A stretch of DNA of 21,438 nucleotides from the NCBI GenBank assembly GCA_040391535.1, contig JBEBXQ010000089.1:1-21438 (forward strand). Direction: 5' to 3'. Every line of letters begins with the position of its first letter. Position 1 is the first letter of the stretch. Below are positions 15,175 to 21,438 of this stretch, one piece after another. The notes under the pieces are model-generated. The model did not search any database and was not told where the DNA came from. It saw nothing but the letters and a program-made list of their open reading frames with translations. This DNA is from JBEBXQ01 sp040391535. Its GTDB lineage: Bacteria; Bacteroidota; Bacteroidia; Cytophagales; Spirosomataceae. Position numbers and translations under genes: made by a program.

Positions 15175-18100
15175 CTATTGCGGATTCTGCCGGATAAAAG
15201 TCAGCAGATCATTCATTTCTTCTTTGGTGATCTGTGCGTCTAATCCGGCGGTCATGATGGAAGTGCCCATGGCTTCGAGGGATTGAATATCCTGGCGTGA
15301 AATAACGTTTTCAGCACCTCCGTATTGACGTAAAGTAATAGCAGTAGGTGTTTCAGAAGAAACGATACCCTGCACAATATCTCCTGATTTCAGTTCTACT
15401 GACCAGATATCAAACCCGTCAGCAATAGAAATATTAGGATCAAGAATATCGGCCAGAATATTTTCAGGCCTCCGTTTTTTAATAGAAGCAAGATCCGGAC
15501 CGAAATTGACGCCCGATTTGCCGTTGAGCTGATGACAGATGGCACAGTTTTTCTGGTATACCAGCATTCCGTTTTCAGCATTTCCGTGATTATTGAGCGC
15601 GCTGGCATATTCTTTGATCACCTCAGATTGTTTGTTTCCCACCGGTGATAACAAAGCACGGGCACGCTGGCGCAGCATTTCATTACCTTGCGCCATTAAC
15701 CCTACCTGACGGGGCCAGCTGATAGCAGAAGGGTCAATGGTTCCTTTTTCCACGGCATCCAGTAATAGTTTGATACGGCTGTCGTTCGCCATAAAGGTGC
15801 CGATAGCAGCCTCCCGGATATTAGGCGTAATGGATTTCCAGTGCGCTGTGAGAAATACACTTACCGTACTGTCCGGAATCTGACTCATGGCATGAATGGC
15901 GGCATTCTGTAATGCTACAGGCTGGGCAGGATGAATGAGGCTCTGGTATACATTCAGATTTCCGGCTTTATCTTTAATCGTCAGCAACTGAAGCGCCGCG
16001 ATTCTTTTATCGGTCTCTTCAGCGGGATTGTTTACCACCTCCTTCGATTGCTTCAGGATTTGTTCTGTCATTGTTCCGGAAGGTAAGCCGGTTATTCTTA
16101 AGATATCAATCGCGGCACGCCGAACCTGGTTGCCGGGGTGATTAAGACTGAATTTTAAGACATTTTCCAGTTGAGCATGTAACGGTGCAAAGTCTGTTTT
16201 CTGATGACGCATTCCTTGGGCAAGTCCTTTCATTACCGGTGCCCGCCACGGCCTTTCAGGGCTGCTGAGCGCTTTTGTTAACAATGACTGAACAGGAACA
16301 ATATCCTCAGATGCGCCGGTCATGGCACTCAGCTGCTCGACAAGTGACGCGAAGGCCGGATTTTTTTCATTGTATTTCTGAAGTACTGTTTCAAACAACA
16401 GCTGATTGGTCTGAGGCAAAGCCGACAATGCCGCAATGCGCATCCAGGGGTCTTCCAGTGCGTTGAATAACAGTTGCTGACGAACCTGAGATACCTCCGG
16501 ACTGTCAAAAGAACCTAAGGTATTCAATAACTGAAACTGCACTTTAGGATTTTTATCACCAGCTAAACCGAGTAAGGCTTTTAATACATTATCAGGCAGT
16601 TGCCCGCCTGATTGTTCTGAAATCAGCACCGCATTTTCCCTGACACCTGCTTCCTGATCCTGTAGTGCCGTGATTAATATTTCAGGCTGTACTTTATTAA
16701 AACCGGCTAATGTCCATAACGCGTGCAGCCTTCCCTGCGGAGTTTCCGCAGCCTTCACCATGTCCTCAAGTTTAGGTACAACAGATACATCATTTTTATC
16801 CAGAATCAACCGCTGCGCCTGCTGACGCCACCACATATTTTTATTGCCTAATTGCTCAGTGAGCTCATCTAATGACATTTTTCCCAGATGAAGCCTGCTG
16901 AACCAATCGGCCGGGGCGGTACCTTTAGGCGTAATACGGTAAATTCTGCCCTGGTTCATCCCGTTATAGATCTCCCCGGATTTGGTTACGTCATCGGCCA
17001 TCCATTCGGGATGTTCGATAATCTGACGATAATAATCAACAACATACAAGGCGCCGTCAGGGCCCACATAGGTATTGACAGGCCGGAACCACGGATCTTT
17101 AGAAGCCAGGAATTCTTTCTGCTCATACATTCTGCTGGCAACGAAAGTTGCACCTTTTTCCGTTAAAATATCAGCATGAACCAGGTTACCTACAGGCTCA
17201 GCCGTGAAAGAAGCCTGATTGAATTTCTCAGGGAATAATCCTCCGTTGTAGGTGCTTATTCCGCAGGCAGCGGTAAAAACACCTAAATCGGTCAGTAACT
17301 GGTGCTCAGGATTGGTTGTAATCGGATATACATCAGCCGCCGCACCATGGTCCGAAATGGTTTCCGTCGCATTGGAAACCAACAGGTGCGGGTTTCGGTT
17401 CAGATACTGAGCTGCAATGACTTCATGGAAAATGTGATTGCCGTTGCTTACTAAAAAGCGATGGCCCCACTGATCAAACGCCTGTCCGAACTGTGTCTGG
17501 CTTGACAAAATCTCAATTTGCAGTTGATCAGGTCTGAAACGGACACTTCTTCCCAATGCGTTTTCCGGCAGACGGGGCGCATCAGGATGGCCCGGGAAAT
17601 GAATTTCATTTCCTTTGTCACTGAATTCCCTGGTAAATACCTTAGCCGTCACGGCCGGCTCATTTCCCAGATAAATCCAGTTATCAAGCCCGAGTGTAGG
17701 ATTATTGAAATTATGCTGCGGATTGGAAATGGCGAAACCGCTGAGGATCGTCTGGCGGATATCGGCTTTGCCGTCGCCATCAGAGTCTTCCAGATACAGC
17801 ACATGCGGCGGATCGGTCACCAGAATGCCTTTTTTCCAGCGCATCACACCTGTGGGGAACATCAGATTATCTGCGAACAACACGCTTTTATCCATGATAC
17901 CGTCACCATCCGTATCGGTTAGGAGCTTAATATTTCCGGTACCGCTTTTGTCGAGCGGGTAACCATGCATTTCCACTACATACAGATTACCGTCTTCATC
18001 AAATTCCATGTCAACGGGATCCGCAACGAGCGGCTCGGCGGCAATCAGCTCAATCTGGAAATCATCTGCCAGTTCAAAAGTGGCTAATGATTCTTCGGGC

Positions 18101-18207
18101 GACAGTCCGTTACGTGAAACAGGGGAGTTTTGGCAGGCACATAATTGAAAAATACAAATGAGTGATATCCAGAACAGCTTTGGTTTATGGTCAGGAAATA
18201 GGTTCAT
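15175..18207 (-). CDS. PVC-type haem-binding lipoprotein (dehydrogenase-like propeller, HEAT repeats, cytochrome c)
   Basis: The 1010-residue protein begins with a lipoprotein signal whose lipidated cysteine is residue 25 (LCAC). Residues about 35-420 form the N-terminal propeller of the TIGR02604 membrane-bound dehydrogenase family, with calcium-type loops TDTDGDG (97-103) and EDSDGDG (140-146) and the late GPDGALYVVDYYRQIIEHP. About 430-860 is a run of HEAT-like helical repeats. The C-terminus is a cytochrome c domain (about 868-1010) with the haem site CAICH (888-892) and a likely axial methionine near 985. Such proteins are common in Planctomycetes and Cytophagales; their substrates are largely unknown. 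Following a GMC dehydrogenase and its partner, it could receive electrons from them, or oxidise a sugar itself. It would be anchored in the envelope and face the periplasm or outside. Confidence 0.9.
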   Translation of the reverse strand: MNLFPDHKPKLFWISLICIFQLCACQNSPVSRNGLSPEESLATFELADDFQIELIAAEPLVADPVDMEFDEDGNLYVVEMHGYPLDKSGTGNIKLLTDTDGDGIMDKSVLFADNLMFPTGVMRWKKGILVTDPPHVLYLEDSDGDGKADIRQTILSGFAISNPQHNFNNPTLGLDNWIYLGNEPAVTAKVFTREFSDKGNEIHFPGHPDAPRLPENALGRSVRFRPDQLQIEILSSQTQFGQAFDQWGHRFLVSNGNHIFHEVIAAQYLNRNPHLLVSNATETISDHGAAADVYPITTNPEHQLLTDLGVFTAACGISTYNGGLFPEKFNQASFTAEPVGNLVHADILTEKGATFVASRMYEQKEFLASKDPWFRPVNTYVGPDGALYVVDYYRQIIEHPEWMADDVTKSGEIYNGMNQGRIYRITPKGTAPADWFSRLHLGKMSLDELTEQLGNKNMWWRQQAQRLILDKNDVSVVPKLEDMVKAAETPQGRLHALWTLAGFNKVQPEILITALQDQEAGVRENAVLISEQSGGQLPDNVLKALLGLAGDKNPKVQFQLLNTLGSFDSPEVSQVRQQLLFNALEDPWMRIAALSALPQTNQLLFETVLQKYNEKNPAFASLVEQLSAMTGASEDIVPVQSLLTKALSSPERPWRAPVMKGLAQGMRHQKTDFAPLHAQLENVLKFSLNHPGNQVRRAAIDILRITGLPSGTMTEQILKQSKEVVNNPAEETDKRIAALQLLTIKDKAGNLNVYQSLIHPAQPVALQNAAIHAMSQIPDSTVSVFLTAHWKSITPNIREAAIGTFMANDSRIKLLLDAVEKGTIDPSAISWPRQVGLMAQGNEMLRQRARALLSPVGNKQSEVIKEYASALNNHGNAENGMLVYQKNCAICHQLNGKSGVNFGPDLASIKKRRPENILADILDPNISIADGFDIWSVELKSGDIVQGIVSSETPTAITLRQYGGAENVISRQDIQSLEAMGTSIMTAGLDAQITKEEMNDLLTFIRQNPQ

Positions 18208-18293
18208 GAAATTACGGTTATTGAATTTAAGGTTATAGGATCTGTGTTGTAAAGGATACCTGGGTATCAGAGAATAGTACTATTTGTCGGGGT
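18208..18293. other. 86-bp spacer with two palindromes inside the operon
   Basis: This is the longest spacer within the minus-strand gene run from the GMC gene to the deacetylase. It holds AATAGTACTATT (18273-18284), a perfect 12-base palindrome ten bases after the hydrolase stop, and GATACC-TG-GGTATC (18255-18268). Neither has a T-run. A minus-strand TAnnTTTG box was looked for and not found, so an internal promoter is unproven. Confidence 0.45.
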
Positions 18294-19199
18294 TTATTCA
18301 AATCGTTTCATAAATAATAAGAGCTCTTTATTCATTTGTGGATTACCGGCACTCAATCCATGATTGTCACTGTTGATTTCCCGTAATTCAGAATAGCCTC
18401 CGGCATTCTGAATGTACCTGTGAAACTTTCTGGAAGCGTCGGCAGTTACGGTCTGGTCATGGGTTCCATGCCATATTTTAACAGGAACAGGATAGATTTT
18501 GACCGTATCCTGTCCATTGAAAAAGGTATTCATCTGTAAAGGATTCCAGCCTCTGGTCTTTTCTTCTTCGAAGGTATTACCCGAGCTGTCATTAAAATTA
18601 AATGCTGTAGCTATGGCCTTCCGGGTAGTTTTCATCCAGGGGTTTTCCCAGGCCTGTCCCTTTAAATCCAGGACCGGACTGAACATGGCGTGTGCCAAAA
18701 CAATGTTACTGTGTTTATACACAAAATTTGTTGAAGAACATCCGCCCATAGACAGCCCGATTACGAATATATGGGGATGAATATTATAGCGTTGCAGAAT
18801 GTAATGATATGCTTTAATTGCCGATTGGACAACCCGGCTGCCGCCCATATTTTCAACGGAGGCACCACCGTTGACATCAAAAACAGCATAGCCGTTTTTT
18901 AGTAAGCTATCCTGTAAAGCATGATTATTTAAATACCAGGAATCTGCCGTCACACCTCCTCCGGCTCCATGTGCCATATACACAAGCCTTACCGGAGGAC
19001 CGTTTTGGGTGTAATTTGCCGGTAATTTCAGGATTACCTGATCCTCGTAAACAACAGATTGATCCTGAATGTTTAAGGTCGTTGAGGTATTGTCAGGAAA
19101 TGCCAGATTAACAGGTACCGTAAAATGGATATCCTGACTGCGGCCTGATATGGGCATTAATAAATTAATTAACAAGAAAATGGTGAAGGAGTATTTCAT
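18294..19199 (-). CDS. Secreted alpha/beta hydrolase (esterase-like)
   Basis: The 301-residue protein has a signal peptide (cleavage near GRSQ at 19-22) and a complete alpha/beta-hydrolase active site. The nucleophile elbow GLSMGG gives Ser150, the acid is Asp248 (HGTHDQTV), the base is His280 (SDNHGLS), and HGAGGG (77-82) supplies the oxyanion hole. The arrangement resembles acyl or feruloyl esterases and depolymerases that act on polymers or glycoconjugates, but no specific family can be named. Its ATG shares one base with the stop of the upstream subunit-3-like gene, so the two are translationally coupled. It is placed to remove an ester group from the substrate handled by the dehydrogenase. 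Confidence 0.85.
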   Translation of the reverse strand: MKYSFTIFLLINLLMPISGRSQDIHFTVPVNLAFPDNTSTTLNIQDQSVVYEDQVILKLPANYTQNGPPVRLVYMAHGAGGGVTADSWYLNNHALQDSLLKNGYAVFDVNGGASVENMGGSRVVQSAIKAYHYILQRYNIHPHIFVIGLSMGGCSSTNFVYKHSNIVLAHAMFSPVLDLKGQAWENPWMKTTRKAIATAFNFNDSSGNTFEEEKTRGWNPLQMNTFFNGQDTVKIYPVPVKIWHGTHDQTVTADASRKFHRYIQNAGGYSELREINSDNHGLSAGNPQMNKELLLFMKRFE

Positions 19200-19747
19200 T
19201 AAATCCAGGGTTTTTCAGTAGTACATCCATCGTAGCGGCCGGGTGCCGGATTATATTTCAGGAGTTTCACTGCTCCCGTCTCAGATGTATAGACACCCGT
19301 TAAGGTAAGCTCCTTTAACATACGGAAATAGTGGACAGGTTCTGTACTTTTCTTATTCGCCATATATACACGATGCTCTTTTTCCAGACTTGTCAGGAAT
19401 TCGGTTCTTTCATTTGCAGAGCATTTCAAAAATCCTTTCCCATATTGACTATTGCATCGTTTTTCGAGATCCTTCAGACCTTCGTAGAATATTTTCTGAT
19501 CGGCCTCGGTATAGCAATCCCGGACGATTACTTCCATAAAAGCACCGACATTTGCGGCTCTGGCACCGGGCGTATCGGTTTCGGGAAATATAGTTTCGCC
19601 AATTTCATTTAAGAAAATAATAAGATCACTTTCCGGGGCACTTCCAGGTGAATGAAAAGTAAACGAGGAATTCAGAAATGCCTGTGCCCCGACGATGGAT
19701 CCGCCTAATATCCAGGTTACTTTTTCTATTGCTTTTCTTCTGTTCAT
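19199..19747 (-). CDS. Gluconate 2-dehydrogenase subunit 3-like protein (Tat signal)
   Basis: The 182-residue protein starts MNRRKAIEKV, a twin-arginine signal with a hydrophobic run to about residue 27. The body matches the gluconate 2-dehydrogenase subunit 3 family: FLNEIGETIFPETDTPGARAANVGAFMEVIVRDCYT near 45-80 and a C-terminal LTGVYTSETGAVKLLKYNPAPGRYDGC. In known membrane-bound FAD sugar dehydrogenases this small subunit is required for export of the catalytic GMC subunit, which has no signal of its own and travels with it. That is exactly the case here: the GMC gene ends eleven bases upstream and its product has no signal. In glucoside 3-dehydrogenases the equivalent is called LacC. 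It overlaps the following hydrolase gene by one base. Confidence 0.9.
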   Translation of the reverse strand: MNRRKAIEKVTWILGGSIVGAQAFLNSSFTFHSPGSAPESDLIIFLNEIGETIFPETDTPGARAANVGAFMEVIVRDCYTEADQKIFYEGLKDLEKRCNSQYGKGFLKCSANERTEFLTSLEKEHRVYMANKKSTEPVHYFRMLKELTLTGVYTSETGAVKLLKYNPAPGRYDGCTTEKPWI

Positions 19748-19758
19748 TGTATAACTGG

Positions 19759-21438
19759 TTAACGGATATTGCCTTTTCTCATTTCTTTTACTGCATAATC
19801 AACTGCACGGGCAGTAAGTGCCATATAAGTAACAGACGGGCCTGGAGTAGTACCCGATGAGCACACTGATGACCCATCCGTTATAAACACATTTTTGACA
19901 TCATGCATCTGATTCCATTTATTCAGTACGGAGGTTTTGGGATCCCGTCCCATACGCGCCGTACCGGTTTCATGAATACACGAGCCGGGAATTTTATTCC
20001 GGTCGTAAGTCTGGATATTTTTCAGTCCGGCCATTTCCAGTATTTCCGCTGCACTGTTCATCGCATCTTTTCCCATGGCTTTTTCATTTTCTCTGAATTC
20101 ACAATCGATGCGAAGCTGCGGCATACCGAATTTGTCTTTTTTGACAGGGTCCAGCGTTACTTTGTTATCATAATAGGGGAGATGTTCGCACCAGGCAGTG
20201 ATCGACATTCCCCACCCACCGGCTTCTGATAATTTCTCTTTCAGCTCAACACCAATTCCGTCACTCCAGCCGATTCTTCCCCTTCCTGCTCCTCCCTGAT
20301 ACGTATAACCTCTCACGAAATCACTGGTTTCTGACTGTTTATCTATATTTCGGAAGCGTGGTACAAAAACGCCGGTGGGCCTGCTGCCAAAAGTATATTT
20401 ATCCGGAAATCCGTCATAACTGCCACTGGCACCCATTCCATAGGGCATATCCATCAGATTATGCCCGATTTGTTCACTGGTATTGCCCAGTCCGTTAGGG
20501 AAAGTATCCGAGACAGAATTAAGCAGTATCAGTGTTGTGTTGAGGGTAGAGGCATTAAGGAAAATGACGTCAGCATAATATTCATATACCTCCAGGGTCT
20601 CTGCATCAATCACCCTTACACCGGTAGCCTTTCGTTTTTCCTTATCATACAGAACTTCTTTCACCACAGAAAAAGGGCGTAATGTCATATTACCTGTTGC
20701 CGCTGCGGCAGGAATAGTTGCCGCGTTACTGCTGAAATAGCCACCATACGTACACCCGCTTTCACATTTTCCTCTGTATTGACAAGGGCCGCGTGTTCCC
20801 ACTCGTTGGGTATGATTAGCTGTTCTGCCATTAATAATCAGTCTGTTTCCGCCTGAGGCCTTTTTCACCCGTTCGGCTACCAGCTTTTCCAGGCAATTCA
20901 TAGGCATAGGTGGCTGGAATTTGCCATCCGGAAGATGTGGCAGGTTTTCTTTTGATCCGCTGATGCCTACAAAAGGTTCGACGTAATCGTACCACGGCTC
21001 CAGGTCTTCATAACGGATGGGCCAGTCGACTCCGAAACCATCTTTGGCGTTGGCCTCAAAATCCAGATAGCTTCTTCTGTAACACTGTCTTCCCCACAGC
21101 AGGCTTCGCCCGCCTACCTGATAGCCACGAGCCCATTCGAAGGGTTTTTCTTCTATATAAGGCTGATCAATATCCCTTACAAAAAACTTTTTCGATACTT
21201 CATTATAATTATAGACACCGCTCTGTACCGGACTGATCCGGCGGTCTTCCTGCGTGACTCTGCCCCGGTGGGGAAGGTCCCAGGGATCTTTCATGTCCTC
21301 ATAGTCCTCAATATGCTTTACATCCCGGCCTCGTTCCAGCACAAGCGTTTTCAGTCCTTTTTCGCAAAGTTCCTTGGCAGCCCATCCGCCGCTGATTCCG
21401 GTACCGACCACTATGGCATCGTATTTGTTTTTTTTCAT
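19759..21438 (-). CDS. GMC-family FAD dehydrogenase, catalytic subunit (glucoside 3-dehydrogenase-like)
   Basis: The 559-residue protein begins at the right edge with ATG; MKKNKYDAIVVGTGISGG is a natural start for the FAD-binding Rossmann fold (GTGISGG, 12-18), so the gene is probably complete, though upstream DNA is unseen. Typical parts are ARGYQVGGRSLLWG (103-116), a C219-x5-C225-x3-C229 cluster, FLNASTLNT (293-301) and the GMC C-terminal half with CIHETGTARMG (497-507) and TTPGPSVTYMALTARA. The cysteine spacing equals the one that holds a [3Fe-4S] cluster in FAD glucose dehydrogenase, so electrons could pass from FAD to a cytochrome. It lacks a signal and should be exported with its Tat partner. 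Closest role by family and context is oxidation of a sugar or glycoside, possibly at carbon 3; substrate is not proven. Confidence 0.92.
   Translation of the reverse strand: MKKNKYDAIVVGTGISGGWAAKELCEKGLKTLVLERGRDVKHIEDYEDMKDPWDLPHRGRVTQEDRRISPVQSGVYNYNEVSKKFFVRDIDQPYIEEKPFEWARGYQVGGRSLLWGRQCYRRSYLDFEANAKDGFGVDWPIRYEDLEPWYDYVEPFVGISGSKENLPHLPDGKFQPPMPMNCLEKLVAERVKKASGGNRLIINGRTANHTQRVGTRGPCQYRGKCESGCTYGGYFSSNAATIPAAAATGNMTLRPFSVVKEVLYDKEKRKATGVRVIDAETLEVYEYYADVIFLNASTLNTTLILLNSVSDTFPNGLGNTSEQIGHNLMDMPYGMGASGSYDGFPDKYTFGSRPTGVFVPRFRNIDKQSETSDFVRGYTYQGGAGRGRIGWSDGIGVELKEKLSEAGGWGMSITAWCEHLPYYDNKVTLDPVKKDKFGMPQLRIDCEFRENEKAMGKDAMNSAAEILEMAGLKNIQTYDRNKIPGSCIHETGTARMGRDPKTSVLNKWNQMHDVKNVFITDGSSVCSSGTTPGPSVTYMALTARAVDYAVKEMRKGNIR

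Overview
The window reads as a chromosomal segment of a Bacteroidota bacterium, most likely of the order Cytophagales (inference). The grounds are a SusC/SusD pair under an ECF sigma factor and FecR-type anti-sigma factor, TAnnTTTG-type promoter boxes, few recognisable Shine-Dalgarno sequences, Tat and lipoprotein signals, and a long cytochrome-bearing lipoprotein of a type common in Cytophagales and Planctomycetes. Base composition is moderate, with one clearly AT-rich gene (10976-11653). No tRNA, rRNA, CRISPR array, insertion sequence or phage gene was seen.

Layout. (1) 1-2298, minus: the N-terminal 766 codons of a Tat-exported glycoside-hydrolase-like protein that runs off the left edge. 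(2) 2299-2590: a divergent regulatory region with a good promoter for the sigma gene. (3) 2591-11653, plus: a polysaccharide-utilisation-type locus in the order ECF sigma, FecR anti-sigma, SusC-like transporter with an N-terminal signalling (STN) domain, SusD-like lipoprotein, secreted beta-propeller glycosidase-like protein, CBM9-like lipoprotein. The 228 bp before susC hold a strong hairpin bracketed by two near-identical inverted repeats. (4) 11696-21438, minus: seven co-directional genes meeting the locus head-on. In transcription order they are a GMC-type FAD dehydrogenase, a gluconate-dehydrogenase-subunit-3-like partner, an alpha/beta hydrolase, a large PVC-type haem lipoprotein, a neutral-ceramidase-like protein, a NodB-type polysaccharide deacetylase, a hairpin terminator, and a 3-hydroxybutyrate-dehydrogenase-like SDR.

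How it may work (inference). Glycan binding to SusC/SusD would pass a signal through the STN domain to FecR, releasing the ECF sigma factor to raise expression of the transporter set. The minus-strand genes look like a periplasmic tailoring module. The GMC protein plus its small partner resemble FAD dehydrogenases that oxidise sugars or glycosides, as in the LacA/LacC-type glucoside 3-dehydrogenases, and the GMC protein carries a Cys-x5-Cys-x3-Cys pattern fitting an electron-relay iron-sulfur cluster. The haem lipoprotein could receive the electrons. The hydrolase, ceramidase-like protein and deacetylase would remove acyl groups or open modified substrates. The substrate cannot be named from sequence.

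The points most worth checking are the operator/hairpin arrangement before susC, the three-gene redox unit, the ceramidase-like protein lacking its nucleophilic serine, and the SDR lacking the tetrad asparagine.
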